64,000 nucleotides of DNA, from positions 62,001 through 126,000 of the forward strand of contig NZ_AVPG01000002.1 in assembly GCF_000775615.1 (NCBI RefSeq), in the 5' to 3' direction. Source of the DNA: Pontibacillus litoralis JSM 072002 (GTDB lineage Bacteria; Bacillota; Bacilli; Bacillales; BH030062). A model generated the notes under the pieces. That model was not told the DNA's origin and made no database searches. It was given only the letters and a program-made list of their open reading frames with translations. This document shows positions 36,068 to 46,098 of this stretch, piece after piece; within the stretch, counting starts at the first letter, position 1; the number at the start of each line of letters is the position of its first letter. A program made the translations under genes and the position numbers.

Positions 36068-36173
36068 TGTATAATGTGTAAATGTTTTTTCCCACGTATA
36101 GTATCTCACAAAACCTTTAATGAAAATATGTACATATTGTTAAATTTATAATTTACATGGATTTTATTTTTTT

Positions 36174-36210
36174 ACAAAAAAAGCTCCTTCTCTTTTAAGA
36201 GAAGGAGCTT
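36174..36210 (-). terminator. Rho-independent terminator after codY
   Basis: Minus-strand stem AGCTCCTTCTCTT / AAGAGAAGGAGCT (13 bp, very short loop) followed by TTTTTTTG. It ends the xerC-hslV-hslU-codY unit and insulates fla/che. Confidence 0.92.
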
Positions 36211-36218
36211 CACATGTA

Positions 36219-37004
36219 TTAATCTAATTTCATATTTTGTAACTCTACTAAAAACTTGTCATTCAGAACTTTAATGTATGTTCCTTTCATACCCAGTGAA
36301 CGTGACTCAATAACACCAGCACTTTCTAACTTACGAAGAGCATTGACAATAACAGAACGCGTAATTCCTACTCGATCAGCAATTTTACTTGCTACAAGTA
36401 GCCCTTCATTGCCTTCTAACTCTTCAAAGATATGTTCAATAGCTTCTAATTCACTGTATGATAGAGAACTAATTGCCATTTGCACTACAGCTTTACTACG
36501 AGCCTCTAACTCAATTTCTTCTGTTTTCTCGTGTAAGATTTCCATACCTACTACCGTAGCACCATATTCTCCGAGTAAAATATCATCCTCATTAAACTCG
36601 TCCGTTAAACGACTTAAAATAAGTGTACCAAGGCGTTCTTTTCCACCGATAATCGGGACAATAGTTGTTAATCCATTTTTAAACAGATCACGGTTCTCTA
36701 CTGGAAATGCAGTGAAGTCACTTTCAATGGTGATGTTTGATGTTGTTTCAGATAAGTTAAATAAATTTTGCGTATATTCTTGTGGAAATTGACGTTCTTC
36801 AAGCATATTCTTCATCCGTTGGTTCTCTATTTCTTGCTTAATAGCATACCCTAACAATTTCCCTCTACGGCTAACGATAAACGTATTTGCACCAATAGTA
36901 TCTCTTAACGTTTCAGACATATCATTAAAGTTCACCGATTTCCCTGTCGTTTTTTGTAACATTGAATTGATTTTTCTTGCACGATCCAATAATCTCATTT
37001 CCAT
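36219..37004 (-). CDS. codY: GTP- and branched-chain amino acid-sensing repressor CodY
   Basis: Global nutritional regulator. The N-terminal GAF domain (residues about 1-155, [13 protein letters not shown]) senses isoleucine, leucine and valine. The C-terminal winged helix-turn-helix has [31 protein letters not shown] (about 203-235). It is 261 residues long with a slightly variant start ([15 protein letters not shown]) set by AGGAGG 8 bases away. It is last in the xerC operon and directly precedes fla/che, which CodY represses in B. subtilis. Confidence 0.97.
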   Translation of the reverse strand: MEMRLLDRARKINSMLQKTTGKSVNFNDMSETLRDTIGANTFIVSRRGKLLGYAIKQEIENQRMKNMLEERQFPQEYTQNLFNLSETTSNITIESDFTAFPVENRDLFKNGLTTIVPIIGGKERLGTLILSRLTDEFNEDDILLGEYGATVVGMEILHEKTEEIELEARSKAVVQMAISSLSYSELEAIEHIFEELEGNEGLLVASKIADRVGITRSVIVNALRKLESAGVIESRSLGMKGTYIKVLNDKFLVELQNMKLD

Positions 37005-37035
37005 AGTAGTATCCTCCTAAACAGACTTTTCTATT

Positions 37036-38427
37036 CTATAAGATGAATTGACTTAAATCTTTGTTTTTTGCAATTGTTGCTAATTTGTCTTCTACGTATG
37101 ATTTCGTTATTTGAATAGTTTCCATGTGAACATCCGGCGCTTCAAATGATAGGTCTTCTAATAACTTCTCTAATATAGTGTGTAAACGACGAGCTCCGAT
37201 ATTATCTGTGTCTTGATTCACTTCATAAGCAACTTCTGCTAGTCTTGTTACAGCTTCGTCAGAAAATTCAACATTTATACCTTCTGTTGCTAATAAAGCT
37301 TTGTACTGCTTTAGCAAGGCATTGGAAGGTTCCGTCAAAATGTTCACAAAATCTTCTACCGCAAGCTTTTCCAACTCTACTCGAATCGGAAAGCGCCCTT
37401 GAAGTTCTGGTATTAAGTCAGAAGGTTTTGACATATGGAATGCACCTGCTGCTACAAATAGAATATGGTCTGTTTTGACAGGTCCATATTTCGTCGTCAC
37501 CGTTGAACCTTCTACGATAGGTAAGATATCGCGTTGAACCCCTTCACGGGACACATTTGCAGATTGATCGCTCTGACCAGCCACTTTATCCATCTCATCT
37601 ATAAATATTATCCCCGTTTGTTCAACTTTAGTAACTGCTTCTTGTGTTACTTCGTCCATATCGATTAATTTCTGAGCTTCTGCTTGTGTTAATACTTTCC
37701 GTGCTTCTTTTACTGTTAAGCGTCTTCGCTTCGTTTTCTTAGGCATGAATTGACCAAGTGCATCTTGCATATTCATCCCCATTTGTTCCATTCCCGAACC
37801 TTGTAGCATATCAAACATCGAAGGCTGTTGCTCTTCTACTTCTATTGTCACCATATGATCTTCTAATTCACCAAGAGCAAGTTGATGAGCCATTTGCTTT
37901 CTTTTTTGTTTCCTGTTTTGCTCTTCTTGTGTTTCTTCCTGATCAGGTTGACTTTGTGATTGATTAAAGAGCATCTCTAACGGGTTTTTCATTTGGTTTT
38001 GCTTTTTCTTTTCGGGTACGAGCAACTCAACAATTCTCTCGTCCGCTAACTTTTCAGCACGGTCTTTAACGAGTTCCATTCTTTCTTCTTTAACCATTCG
38101 AATAGAGGTTTCCATTAAATCACGTACCATGGATTCAACATCACGACCTACATATCCAACTTCAGTAAATTTCGTTGCTTCCACTTTGATGAATGGTGCT
38201 CCCGTAAGCTTTGCTAAACGGCGAGCTATTTCTGTTTTACCAACACCTGTTGGGCCAATCATCAATATATTTTTCGGAACAATTTCATCTTTCAAGTGTT
38301 CATTTAATTGCATACGTCGGTAACGATTACGGAGAGCAATTGCTACCGCTTTCTTCGCTTGTTGTTGTCCAATAATGTATTGATCCAGTTGCTCGACGAT
38401 TCTTCTCGGTGTAAGATTATCTGTCAT
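37036..38427 (-). CDS. hslU: HslU/ClpY ATPase of the HslUV protease
   Basis: AAA+ unfoldase that feeds HslV. It has Walker [16 protein letters not shown] near residue 57, an inserted I-domain (about 110-240, Gln- and Met-rich) and Walker [12 protein letters not shown] near residue 255. The pore motif region ([16 protein letters not shown]) and C-terminal LSQFIL, which docks in HslV, are present. The frame opens with GTG at 38430; ATG at 38427 has AAAGGAGG at 9 bases. It is 12 bases after hslV. Confidence 0.97.
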   Translation of the reverse strand: MTDNLTPRRIVEQLDQYIIGQQQAKKAVAIALRNRYRRMQLNEHLKDEIVPKNILMIGPTGVGKTEIARRLAKLTGAPFIKVEATKFTEVGYVGRDVESMVRDLMETSIRMVKEERMELVKDRAEKLADERIVELLVPEKKKQNQMKNPLEMLFNQSQSQPDQEETQEEQNRKQKRKQMAHQLALGELEDHMVTIEVEEQQPSMFDMLQGSGMEQMGMNMQDALGQFMPKKTKRRRLTVKEARKVLTQAEAQKLIDMDEVTQEAVTKVEQTGIIFIDEMDKVAGQSDQSANVSREGVQRDILPIVEGSTVTTKYGPVKTDHILFVAAGAFHMSKPSDLIPELQGRFPIRVELEKLAVEDFVNILTEPSNALLKQYKALLATEGINVEFSDEAVTRLAEVAYEVNQDTDNIGARRLHTILEKLLEDLSFEAPDVHMETIQITKSYVEDKLATIAKNKDLSQFIL

Positions 38428-38442
38428 CACTAATCTCCTCCT

Positions 38443-38991
38443 TTACTCACCAAGCACTTCTAGCACAATTTCATCATTCGTATAAACACAAATCTCTCCT
38501 GCTATTTCCAAAGCTGCTTTCGCTATGTCAGCTGCAGATTTTTCCACAGCATATCGCTTCAATGCTCGACCAGCACTTAGTGCATAATGGCCACCTGAAC
38601 CAATCGCTAATATGCCATCATCAGGCTCAATCACTTCTCCAGTACCAGAAACAAGGTACATGTTATTTTTGTTCATCACAATAAGCATTGCTTCTAATTT
38701 ACGCAATACTTTATCACTTCGCCATTCTTTTGCTAACTCAACCGCCGCCCTTGACAAATTACCCTCGTAAGCTTCTAACTTACTTTCAAATTTTTCGAAT
38801 AAGGTAAATGCATCAGCGACAGAACCGGCAAATCCAGCTAACACTTGGCCTCTGTATAATGTACGAACTTTCTTTGCTTTATGTTTCATCACTACCGCAT
38901 TTCCAAACGTTACTTGACCATCCCCACTCATTGCACTTTGTCCATTATGCTGCACAGCAAATATCGTGGTCGCATGAAATTGATGTTCCAT
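38443..38991 (-). CDS. hslV: HslV/ClpQ peptidase of the HslUV protease
   Basis: Proteasome-beta-like peptidase. The body is standard ([49 protein letters not shown]). The N-terminus reads [14 protein letters not shown]. In most bacteria the nucleophile is the first Thr of TTI after removal of the leader; in B. subtilis it was reported to be Ser2. Here no Ser or Thr follows the initiator Met, so the leader must be removed up to T8 or the active form differs. The start is fixed by AAGGTGGG 5 bases before the ATG. It is 182 residues long. Confidence 0.95.
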   Translation of the reverse strand: MEHQFHATTIFAVQHNGQSAMSGDGQVTFGNAVVMKHKAKKVRTLYRGQVLAGFAGSVADAFTLFEKFESKLEAYEGNLSRAAVELAKEWRSDKVLRKLEAMLIVMNKNNMYLVSGTGEVIEPDDGILAIGSGGHYALSAGRALKRYAVEKSAADIAKAALEIAGEICVYTNDEIVLEVLGE

Positions 38992-39033
38992 TCTATCCCA
39001 CCTTTATTGATACACCATCCGCTCCTATACATA

Positions 39034-39933
39034 CTATGCTCTCGGATGACTTTTATTATATATAGTACGCAAACGATCCTTCGTTACATGTGTATAAATT
39101 TGCGTAGAAGATAAATGTTCGTGCCCAAGTAATTCTTGGACTGAACGTAAATCCGCTCCTTCATTTAACATGTGTGTTGCAAAAGTATGCCTTAATTTAT
39201 GGGGATGAAGATCTATTGTTAAGGCTGCCTTTTGGACAATTTTATTCAAAATAATACGAACCCCTCGATCTGTTAGCGGTGTTCCTTTTGCATTTAAGAA
39301 AATGCGGTCAGTCTCAAGATTCGATTTCATTAACAACGTTACCCTGCCATTTTCAAGATACTCTTCTAAAGCAATTTGGGCAAATCTCCCAAAAGGGATG
39401 TAGCGCTCTTTCCTACCTTTCCCTTTCACTAAAACTGTACCTAGCGATAGATCAATATCTTTCATGTGCAAATTTACACATTCGCTAACACGCATTCCTG
39501 TTGCATATAACAGCTCTAGCAAAGCCTGGTTCCTTGCCCCTAATGGCGTGGATAAGTCATTAACATGAAATAACTTCTCTAACTCTTCTGAGTATAAAAA
39601 CTTAGGAATAGGCTTATTCGAATTCGGCAGGGACACTTGCATAAACGGATTCGAATCTACTTTCCCTTCCCGTTCAAGAAACCGGTAAAACGTCCGTAAA
39701 CTAGATAACTTTCTTGAAACGGTTCTTCGAGACAACTGTTTTTCATATAATTCAGTCAGAAAGATACGAATCACAGAATAGTCAACGTCATATGGAGAAT
39801 ACAGCTTTTCTTTTTCTAAAAAAGCGAGAAACTCTGCTAAGTCTTTTACATAGCATTCAATCGTAAAAGGAGAAGCATTCTTTTCGATTTGTAAGTATTC
39901 TAAAAAAGCGATACGATCTTGTTGTACATCCAT
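39034..39933 (-). CDS. xerC: tyrosine recombinase XerC (CodV)
   Basis: Resolves chromosome dimers at dif together with XerD. The SAM-like N-terminal domain covers residues 1-90. The catalytic domain has R in ATGMRVSEC (about 150), HPHKLRHTFATHML (H, R), GHEHLSSTQIYTHV (H and nucleophile Tyr). It is 299 residues long. It heads the xerC-hslV-hslU-codY operon behind tandem promoters, as codV does in B. subtilis. The neighbour trmFO expected upstream is absent. Confidence 0.96.
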   Translation of the reverse strand: MDVQQDRIAFLEYLQIEKNASPFTIECYVKDLAEFLAFLEKEKLYSPYDVDYSVIRIFLTELYEKQLSRRTVSRKLSSLRTFYRFLEREGKVDSNPFMQVSLPNSNKPIPKFLYSEELEKLFHVNDLSTPLGARNQALLELLYATGMRVSECVNLHMKDIDLSLGTVLVKGKGRKERYIPFGRFAQIALEEYLENGRVTLLMKSNLETDRIFLNAKGTPLTDRGVRIILNKIVQKAALTIDLHPHKLRHTFATHMLNEGADLRSVQELLGHEHLSSTQIYTHVTKDRLRTIYNKSHPRA

Positions 39934-39960
39934 ACACTCACCTCACTAAAAGGCGTTTAA

Positions 39961-39989
39961 ATAGTAACATAGTTCAATCCCTTATGCAA
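39961..39989 (-). promoter_or_regulatory. proximal candidate xerC promoter (extended -10)
   Basis: Minus strand TTGCAT, 17-base spacer, TACTAT preceded by TGT (extended -10). The transcript would start about 20 bases before the xerC ATG. Confidence 0.35.
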
Positions 39990-40105
39990 CGGACTTAACT
40001 AAAATGTAATAAAATTCTGAATTGTTTTAAATATGTAATAGTTTCTGGACATAATAACACGGATAGGTAGGCCACATTGTCAAGTAAATCCACTTACCAA
40101 CGTTG

Positions 40106-40134
40106 ATTATATCCCCTGTGTATATGCGTGTCAA
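40106..40134 (-). promoter_or_regulatory. consensus SigA promoter of xerC-hslVU-codY
   Basis: Minus strand TTGACA (40129-40134), 17-base spacer, TATAAT (40106-40111): a perfect match at both hexamers. The predicted start near 40099 gives a leader of about 165 bases to xerC. Confidence 0.85.
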
Positions 40135-40286
40135 TTAAAGTTTTTGTTAACAGTAAAAGCGGTTATCAAAAAACAACCATATAATATATAACTCTTATAA
40201 AATTCCCTACTTCTCTTTTAGTTTAAGCTAATTGAGGTATAATTTCACTTAATCTGCCTTAGGATACTAGTGTAGGTGTATACACA

Positions 40287-40320
40287 CAATAAAAGTATGG
40301 GTCTCCCCATACTTTTATTG
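40287..40320 (-). terminator. Rho-independent terminator overlapping the topA stop
   Basis: CAATAAAAGTATGGG and its complement form a perfect 15-bp stem with a four-base loop. The 5' arm in the minus-strand RNA contains the topA stop codon, and the 3' arm is U-rich. Confidence 0.8.
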
Positions 40321-42396
40321 TTGCATTGCTTCTTTATAATCACATTGTAAACATTGGACTTGCGTCTCTTTTTTAGTCTTTTTCTCAACTAATAATTGGT
40401 TGCACTTTGGACATGGACGACTAATCGGTTTATCCCAAGAAAGAAAATCACACTCTGGATAACGATCGCAGCCATAAAATGTTCGACGTTTTTTACTTTT
40501 TCGTTCTACTACATTTCCTTCTTTACATTTCGGGCAGTTGACTCCAACTTCTTTGAGTAACGGTTTCGTGTTACGACAATTAGGAAAGTTGGAACAAGCT
40601 AAAAACTTACCATAGCGCCCCATTTTGTACACCATTTCATGACCACATTCTTCACACGTAACCCCAGCAGGTTCGGCTTTTATTTCAACTTCTTCGATTT
40701 CTTTTTCCGCTTTTACTAAACGGGTTTCGAAATCTTTGTAGAACTGATCAATTACTTCCACCCAGCGTTGTTTACCCTCTTCCACTTCGTCCAAATTATC
40801 TTCCATTTGCACGGTGAATTCCACATTTATAATTTCCGGGAAGTATTCTTTTAACAATTGAATAACGATTTCACCTAGTTCCGTCGGTACAAAACGCTTG
40901 TTATCTAAACTAACATAACCACGTCGTTGTATCGTATCTAACGTAGGAGCAAACGTAGAAGGTCTGCCAATCCCCATCTCTTCTAGCGTTTTTACGAGCC
41001 TCGCTTCTGTATAACGTGGTGGTGGCTGTGTAAAATGCTGACTAGGCTCAACTTTTGATGCATGAACGATCATACCTTCTTCAAGCGGTGGCAAGAATTT
41101 GTCTTCCTCTTTCTTTTGGTCATCGTTACCTTCTATATACACCTTCATAAACCCTTTAAATTTCACTTTTGACCCTGTGGCGCGAAATTCCACCTTATCA
41201 TTGCGTAAATGAACAGTCATGGTGTCCATTACTGCTGGAGCCATTTGACTAGCTACAAAGCGCTCCCAAATCAATTTATATAAGCGAAATTGATCTCTTG
41301 AAAGATATTCTTTCAGCGCTCTCGGATCACGAAGCGTTGAGGTTGGACGTATAGCTTCATGGGCATCTTGTGCTTTTTGTCCTTTTTGCGCTTTAGACAC
41401 TCCTCCAGTTCCTAAATACGATTGACCAAATTTATCGGTAATATATTGTGACGCTTCTTCTTGTGCTACTCGTGAAACCCTTGTAGAATCTGTACGCATA
41501 TACGTAATAATCCCGACTGTTCCTTCTTTCTTGCTTAATTGAATCCCCTCGTATAGCTGTTGAGCTAACATCATTGTTTTCTTCGCTTTGAAATTCAATT
41601 TACGAGCTGCCTCTTGTTGTAAAGAAGAAGTTGTAAACGGTGGAGCTGGGTTTCGGCGGCGCTCTCGCTTGTTTACTTTGTCAACTTCGAAGTCTTTTCC
41701 TTTCATTTGAGCTAACACTTCATCCACATCTTCTTTAGAGGACAAACTCTTCTTCTTTCCATCCAAGCCATAAAATGAGCCACTAAAGGTTTCTTTATCT
41801 TTCTGAAAGGTGCCCTCTATTTTCCAATATTCTTCTGGCTGGAAACGATTAATCTCTTCTTCTCTGTCTATAATAAGCTTAACCGCTACGGATTGAACAC
41901 GCCCTGCACTTAACCCTTTCTTCACTTTTTTCCAAAGTAACGGACTAATGTTATACCCTACTAGACGATCCAATACCCTTCTAGCTTGTTGAGCATTGAC
42001 TAAGTCCATATCGATTGTACGCGGGCTTTTAAAGGATTCTTTTATTGCATCTTTCGTAATTTCGTTAAATACAACCCGGCAAGCAGCGTTCTCATCCATA
42101 TCTAGACTGTTTGCTAGGTGCCAAGCAATAGCTTCCCCTTCACGGTCAGGGTCGGCTGCGAGATATACTTTTTTGGCTTTCTTTGCGGCACTCTTTAAAT
42201 CTTTTAATATAGGTCCCTTGCCACGAATCGTAATATATTTCGGTTCATAATTATTTTCTACATTCACACCCATCTGACTTTTTGGTAAATCAATTACATG
42301 TCCCATAGATGCTTTTACGGAATATCTTTTCCCTAAATATTTTTCAATCGTTTTTGCTTTCGCAGGTGATTCTACTATAACGAGATAATCTGCCAT
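40315..42396 (-). CDS. topA: DNA topoisomerase I
   Basis: Type IA topoisomerase that relaxes negative supercoils. The Toprim domain ([15 protein letters not shown], then [12 protein letters not shown]) is at residues 8-115, and the active Tyr is in [11 protein letters not shown] near residue 295. Three C-terminal C4 zinc ribbons start at about 580 (CEECGHEM...[15 protein letters not shown]...[15 protein letters not shown]...CLQC). The 693 residues are full length. GGGAGG lies 10 bases before the ATG, next to a possible hairpin. Confidence 0.98.
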   Translation of the reverse strand: MADYLVIVESPAKAKTIEKYLGKRYSVKASMGHVIDLPKSQMGVNVENNYEPKYITIRGKGPILKDLKSAAKKAKKVYLAADPDREGEAIAWHLANSLDMDENAACRVVFNEITKDAIKESFKSPRTIDMDLVNAQQARRVLDRLVGYNISPLLWKKVKKGLSAGRVQSVAVKLIIDREEEINRFQPEEYWKIEGTFQKDKETFSGSFYGLDGKKKSLSSKEDVDEVLAQMKGKDFEVDKVNKRERRRNPAPPFTTSSLQQEAARKLNFKAKKTMMLAQQLYEGIQLSKKEGTVGIITYMRTDSTRVSRVAQEEASQYITDKFGQSYLGTGGVSKAQKGQKAQDAHEAIRPTSTLRDPRALKEYLSRDQFRLYKLIWERFVASQMAPAVMDTMTVHLRNDKVEFRATGSKVKFKGFMKVYIEGNDDQKKEEDKFLPPLEEGMIVHASKVEPSQHFTQPPPRYTEARLVKTLEEMGIGRPSTFAPTLDTIQRRGYVSLDNKRFVPTELGEIVIQLLKEYFPEIINVEFTVQMEDNLDEVEEGKQRWVEVIDQFYKDFETRLVKAEKEIEEVEIKAEPAGVTCEECGHEMVYKMGRYGKFLACSNFPNCRNTKPLLKEVGVNCPKCKEGNVVERKSKKRRTFYGCDRYPECDFLSWDKPISRPCPKCNQLLVEKKTKKETQVQCLQCDYKEAMQQ

Positions 42397-42412
42397 TTAT
42401 TTTATTCCTCCC

Positions 42413-42430
42413 AAAAGGGGGGTCCCTTTT
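42413..42430 (-). promoter_or_regulatory. hairpin adjoining the topA ribosome binding site
   Basis: Minus strand AAAAGGG-ACCC-CCCTTTT (7 bp) directly upstream of GGGAGG. The C run could alternatively pair with the Shine-Dalgarno itself (CCCCCC/GGGAGG, one mismatch). Confidence 0.35.
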
Positions 42431-42499
42431 CTTTATTTCTTTATGCTATTTCATAACGCTTACGCCTCTGAATGTTTATTTCAATTTAAAATCTTCCCT

Positions 42500-42529
42500 A
42501 TTATTAAATATTTACCGAACGTTTGTCAA
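42500..42529 (-). promoter_or_regulatory. SigA-type promoter of topA
   Basis: Minus strand TTGACA (42524-42529), 18-base spacer, AATAAT (42500-42505). The leader to topA is about 95 bases. Confidence 0.6.
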
Positions 42530-42572
42530 ACAAGACTAGCAAAAAAGCACGCTTTCACTTTGTTTATATGTA

Positions 42573-43475
42573 TTATTCCGACATAATTCGACGCTGTTTC
42601 TCTTGTTCTGCTACAAAATCTTCCATGATATCGCGGGTATTTTGTACTAATTTAGCTCCTTGTTGTATGAGTTTGTGACAACCTACTGACAGAATAGAAG
42701 ATACATCTCCAGGCATTGCATACACTTCTTTTCCTTGATCTAAAGCCTGGTCTGCTGTAATGAGAGACCCACTTCGCTCCTTTGCTTCTACAACGAACGT
42801 AGCAAAGCTTATTCCACTAATAATTCGATTTCGTTCAGGAAAATGCCACTTTTGAGGACGTGTATTCGGTGGATATTCACTAAGCAGTAAGTGGTCTTCG
42901 CTCATTTCTTGCATTAAATAGTGATTTTCTAAAGGATAGCAGTGGTTAAACCCAAAAGCAAGTACTCCAATCGTTTTCCCGCCTGTTTCTATGGCTAGCT
43001 TATGGGCATACGTATCTATCCCTAACGCTAGTCCGCTTACGATTACACATTTGTTTTCTATAACTGGCTGTAATATATGTTTCATATTAGGATAAGCTCG
43101 TTTGGATGGTTTACGGGTACCAACAACACTTAAAGAGATGTTATGTAGTAGGTTGATGTGACCTCGAATGTATAAAACGAATGGGGGGTCTGGTATGTGA
43201 CGTAACGAAGAAGGAAAGTGAGGATCAAACATACTAATAAGCTGTTGCGTTTGCATATAATATAACGTTTGTTTCTTAGCTTGTTTTTGGTGTAACATGT
43301 CGAGAATTTTTCGCGCTTTTTCATAGGATATCGAACATGCCTTCATCCATTGAGAAAGTGTCCACCGATACGGTTCTTCTAATTGCGGATCGTTATGAAG
43401 GAGCGTACGTAATATACGACGATTTCCTTGAACAGATACGTGTAGGTGACATAAGCGAAATGATTGAAGTTCCAT
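42573..43475 (-). CDS. dprA: DNA processing protein DprA (Smf)
   Basis: Loads RecA on incoming single-stranded DNA in transformation. The Rossmann-type core has VVGTRKPSKRAYPN (about residue 116), IVSGLALGIDTYAHKLA, and HFPERNRIISGIS. GREGS-like ERSGSLITADQALDQGKEVYAMPGD follows at about 235. The N-terminal part is helical and diverged. It is 300 residues long. It lies between sucD and topA as smf does in B. subtilis. Confidence 0.95.
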   Translation of the reverse strand: MELQSFRLCHLHVSVQGNRRILRTLLHNDPQLEEPYRWTLSQWMKACSISYEKARKILDMLHQKQAKKQTLYYMQTQQLISMFDPHFPSSLRHIPDPPFVLYIRGHINLLHNISLSVVGTRKPSKRAYPNMKHILQPVIENKCVIVSGLALGIDTYAHKLAIETGGKTIGVLAFGFNHCYPLENHYLMQEMSEDHLLLSEYPPNTRPQKWHFPERNRIISGISFATFVVEAKERSGSLITADQALDQGKEVYAMPGDVSSILSVGCHKLIQQGAKLVQNTRDIMEDFVAEQEKQRRIMSE

Positions 43476-43510
43476 TGAATCGTTCCCTCCCTATTATGCT
43501 TACATTGCAC

Positions 43511-43548
43511 GATGAATAGCCCCTGGTTATTTCCAGGAGCAATCCATC
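43511..43548 (-). terminator. hairpin after sucD, probable terminator
   Basis: Minus-strand stem GCTCCTGG / CCAGGGGC (8 bp, one G-U) with loop AAATAA. Outer pairing GATGGATT/TATTCATC extends it. The U-rich tail is weak, so termination may be partial. Confidence 0.55.
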
Positions 43549-43560
43549 GTAATAATATAA

Positions 43561-44463
43561 TTAGTGTGTTTTACACTTGTCATATAGACCTTTTTCTTGA
43601 ATGACTTTAATAAGCGTTTCCCCAATAACAGAAGGTGTTTCTGCAACTTCAATTCCGCATTCATTCATGACAGCAATTTTCTCCTCTGCTGTACCTTTAC
43701 CACCAGAAATGATAGCACCAGCATGTCCCATACGCTTCCCTGGAGGTGCAGTACGTCCACCAATAAAGCCTACAACTGGTTTATCCATATGGTCTTTAAC
43801 AAATTGAGCTGCTTCTTCTTCTGCTGTACCACCAATTTCTCCAATCATGACAACTGCATATGTTTCTGGATCATCTTGAAAAGCTTGAAGCGCATCAATA
43901 AAGTCTGTACCATTCACAGGGTCCCCACCAATACCAACAGCAGTCGTTTGTCCAATACCTGCTTGAGTTAATTGGTGAACGGCTTCATATGTTAGTGTAC
44001 CACTTCGTGAAACTACTCCGATATGTCCTTTTTTATGAATGTAACCAGGCATAATACCAATTTTACATTCATCCGCAGTAATAACACCCGGGCAGTTCGG
44101 TCCTACTAATCGTGTTTTCTTTCCTTCCATATAACGTTTTACCTTCACCATGTCGATTACTGGAATGTGTTCTGTAATACAGATTACTAAATCAAGTTCT
44201 GCATCAACCGCTTCCATAATCGCATCAGCTGCAAATGGTGCAGGAACATAAACGACAGAAGCTGTTGCACTTGTTTGATCCACTGCTTCTTGAACTGTGT
44301 TAAATACTGGTACACCTTCTACCTCTGTACCGCCTTTTTTTGGTGTTACGCCACCGACAATTTTCGTACCATATTCAAGCATTTGTTTCGTATGGAATAA
44401 AGCTGTTGAGCCTGTAATTCCCTGCACGATTACTTTTGTATCCTTATTAATAAAAACACCCAT
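43561..44463 (-). CDS. sucD: succinyl-CoA synthetase alpha subunit
   Basis: CoA-binding and phosphohistidine subunit of the TCA-cycle enzyme that makes ATP or GTP from succinyl-CoA. The CoA fold starts [18 protein letters not shown] (about 10-27). The phosphorylated His is in [20 protein letters not shown] near residue 247. It is 300 residues long. It is 18 bases after sucC. Confidence 0.98.
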   Translation of the reverse strand: MGVFINKDTKVIVQGITGSTALFHTKQMLEYGTKIVGGVTPKKGGTEVEGVPVFNTVQEAVDQTSATASVVYVPAPFAADAIMEAVDAELDLVICITEHIPVIDMVKVKRYMEGKKTRLVGPNCPGVITADECKIGIMPGYIHKKGHIGVVSRSGTLTYEAVHQLTQAGIGQTTAVGIGGDPVNGTDFIDALQAFQDDPETYAVVMIGEIGGTAEEEAAQFVKDHMDKPVVGFIGGRTAPPGKRMGHAGAIISGGKGTAEEKIAVMNECGIEVAETPSVIGETLIKVIQEKGLYDKCKTH

Positions 44464-44481
44464 TTTGCACTGTCCCCTTTC

Positions 44482-45642
44482 TTATTTAACTAGTTCTACA
44501 ATTTTTTGAGCTGCTTCAGCTAATGATTCTGAAGCTTGAATATCCAAACCGGATTCATTTAAAATTTGTTTACCTTGCTCAACGTTCGTTCCTTCGAGTC
44601 GTACAACTAGTGGAATTTCAAGGCCCACTTCCTTCGTAGCCGCTACAACACCTTCAGCGATAACGTCACACTTCATAATACCGCCAAAGATATTGACAAG
44701 AATTCCTTTTACATTAGAATCAGACAAAATGATTTTAAATGCTTCTGTTACTTTCTCAGCTGTAGCGCCGCCACCTACATCAAGGAAGTTAGCAGGGTCG
44801 CCACCGTAATGCTTAATGATGTCCATTGTAGCCATCGCTAGTCCAGCACCATTAACCATACAGCCGATATTACCATCAAGGGCAATATAACTTAAATCGT
44901 ATTTAGATGCTTCAATTTCTTTTGGATCCTCTTCATCAAGGTCTCGTAATTGTTGAATGTCCTTCTGGCGGAATAAAGCGTTGTCATCAAAGTTTAACTT
45001 CGCATCTAACGCCAAGACTTCTCCATCTCCAGTCGTAACTAGTGGATTAATTTCTGCAATGGAGCAATCCTTTTCAACAAATGCCTGATAGAGTGCCATC
45101 ATGAATTTAACTGCTTTATTTAGCATTTCGTTCGGTATATTAATTTGGAAAGCTAATCGACGAGCCTGGTATGGCATTAAACCAACAACCGGATCAATTA
45201 CTTCTTTAAAAATTTTCTCAGGTGTTTCTGCAGCAACTTCTTCAATTTCTGTTCCGCCTTCTTCAGAGGCCATCATCGTAATGCGAGAGGTCGCACGGTC
45301 AAGTACAATTCCAATATAGTACTCTTTTTGAATGTCACAACCTTCTTCAATGAGTAAGCGCTTAACTTTTGTACCTTCTGGACCTGTTTGATGAGTTACA
45401 AGTTGCTTACCTAGAATTTCATCAGCATATGTACGAACTTCTTCTTCTGATTTCGCAATTTTAACTCCACCAGCTTTACCTCGTCCTCCAGCATGTATTT
45501 GAGCCTTTACTACTGTTACCCCGGAATCTAATTCCTTCGCTGCTTCAACAGCTTCATCTACAGTGAAAGCCACTTTACCATTTGGTACCGCAACACCGTA
45601 GCTACGTAACATTTCTTTACTTTGATACTCATGAATATTCAT
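44482..45642 (-). CDS. sucC: succinyl-CoA synthetase beta subunit
   Basis: ATP-grasp subunit that binds nucleotide, magnesium and succinate. The start [33 protein letters not shown] (about 45-60), [27 protein letters not shown] and [15 protein letters not shown] are diagnostic. The 386 residues fit. GGGAGGA lies before the ATG, with a promoter 36 bases upstream. Confidence 0.98.
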   Translation of the reverse strand: MNIHEYQSKEMLRSYGVAVPNGKVAFTVDEAVEAAKELDSGVTVVKAQIHAGGRGKAGGVKIAKSEEEVRTYADEILGKQLVTHQTGPEGTKVKRLLIEEGCDIQKEYYIGIVLDRATSRITMMASEEGGTEIEEVAAETPEKIFKEVIDPVVGLMPYQARRLAFQINIPNEMLNKAVKFMMALYQAFVEKDCSIAEINPLVTTGDGEVLALDAKLNFDDNALFRQKDIQQLRDLDEEDPKEIEASKYDLSYIALDGNIGCMVNGAGLAMATMDIIKHYGGDPANFLDVGGGATAEKVTEAFKIILSDSNVKGILVNIFGGIMKCDVIAEGVVAATKEVGLEIPLVVRLEGTNVEQGKQILNESGLDIQASESLAEAAQKIVELVK

Positions 45643-45677
45643 GTTTCATCCTCCCATCAAATTGTCACTGCAAGTCC

Positions 45678-45707
45678 ATTGTATAAAAAAAACATGTGAA
45701 TTGTCTA
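45678..45707 (-). promoter_or_regulatory. SigA-type promoter of sucCD
   Basis: Minus strand TAGACA (45702-45707), 18-base spacer, TACAAT (45678-45683); each hexamer has one mismatch to consensus. Confidence 0.6.
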
Positions 45708-45825
45708 CCAAATATCATGGATATACGTAAAGTTTCTAATATTCTCTATTTTCTTCCATCATGGTGTCACATACAAATCGTGGACTTTCCTTCATCACGT
45801 AATGACAAAGGTAGACAATACACGG

Positions 45826-46098
45826 TTATTGGGAACGTTTATCTAATTGATAAATAAAAGCAAAAACTTCTGCAACTGCATGATACAAGTCTTCTGGAAT
45901 CGTTTCGTTAATGTCTAACTCCCCTAATAACTTTACAAGCGTTGGATCTTCTTGGACTGGAATGCCGCTTTCCTGCGCCAATTCTAAAATGGTGTCAGCT
46001 GTTCTCCCTTTTCCTTTCGCGATTACTTTCGGTGCACACTGCTCATCCCCATCGTATTGAAGGGCTACTACTTCTTTCCGTTTATGCTTCTCAGTCAT
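45826..46098 (-). CDS. ylqH: FlhB C-terminal-like protein (FlhB2/YlqH)
   Basis: A 90-residue soluble protein matching the cytoplasmic part of FlhB after the NPTH cleavage point: VVALQYDGDEQCAPKVIAKGKG, then IPVQEDPTLVKLLGELDINETIPEDLYHAVAEVFAFIYQLD. It lacks the membrane part and the cleavage motif. Its ATG overlaps the ylqG stop (ATGA), so it is made with a FliK-like partner. YlqH occurs at the same place in B. subtilis; function is unproven but likely touches flagellar export switching. Confidence 0.92.
   Translation of the reverse strand: MTEKHKRKEVVALQYDGDEQCAPKVIAKGKGRTADTILELAQESGIPVQEDPTLVKLLGELDINETIPEDLYHAVAEVFAFIYQLDKRSQ

Larger units (their letters stand above)
35894..36173 (-). 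promoter_or_regulatory. fla/che operon promoter and leader region (gene-free)
   Basis: The stretch of 325 bases between flgB and codY holds, read toward flgB: the codY terminator, a SigD-like promoter (36041-36067), a SigA-like promoter (35982-36010), and a 5' leader with an inverted repeat. No open frame or RNA gene is seen. In B. subtilis this region binds SwrA/DegU and CodY; no clear binding site for either can be named here. Confidence 0.7.
39934..40286 (-). promoter_or_regulatory. gene-free region with xerC-codY promoters
   Basis: The stretch between topA and xerC has no plausible gene on either strand. It contains three minus-strand promoter candidates (40106-40134, 40054-40083, 39961-39989), an imperfect dyad at the first start point (40077-40100), a degenerate CodY-like box (40011-40025) and the palindrome GTGTATACAC (40276-40285). 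In B. subtilis trmFO occupies this position. Confidence 0.7.

Noticed and set aside
36256-36792. 178-codon plus-strand open frame
   Set aside because: Reverse-strand shadow of codY, Ser/Thr-rich and without family resemblance.
39934-40286. Remnant of trmFO between topA and xerC
   Set aside because: All frames are densely interrupted and no TrmFO-like motif is recognisable by eye.
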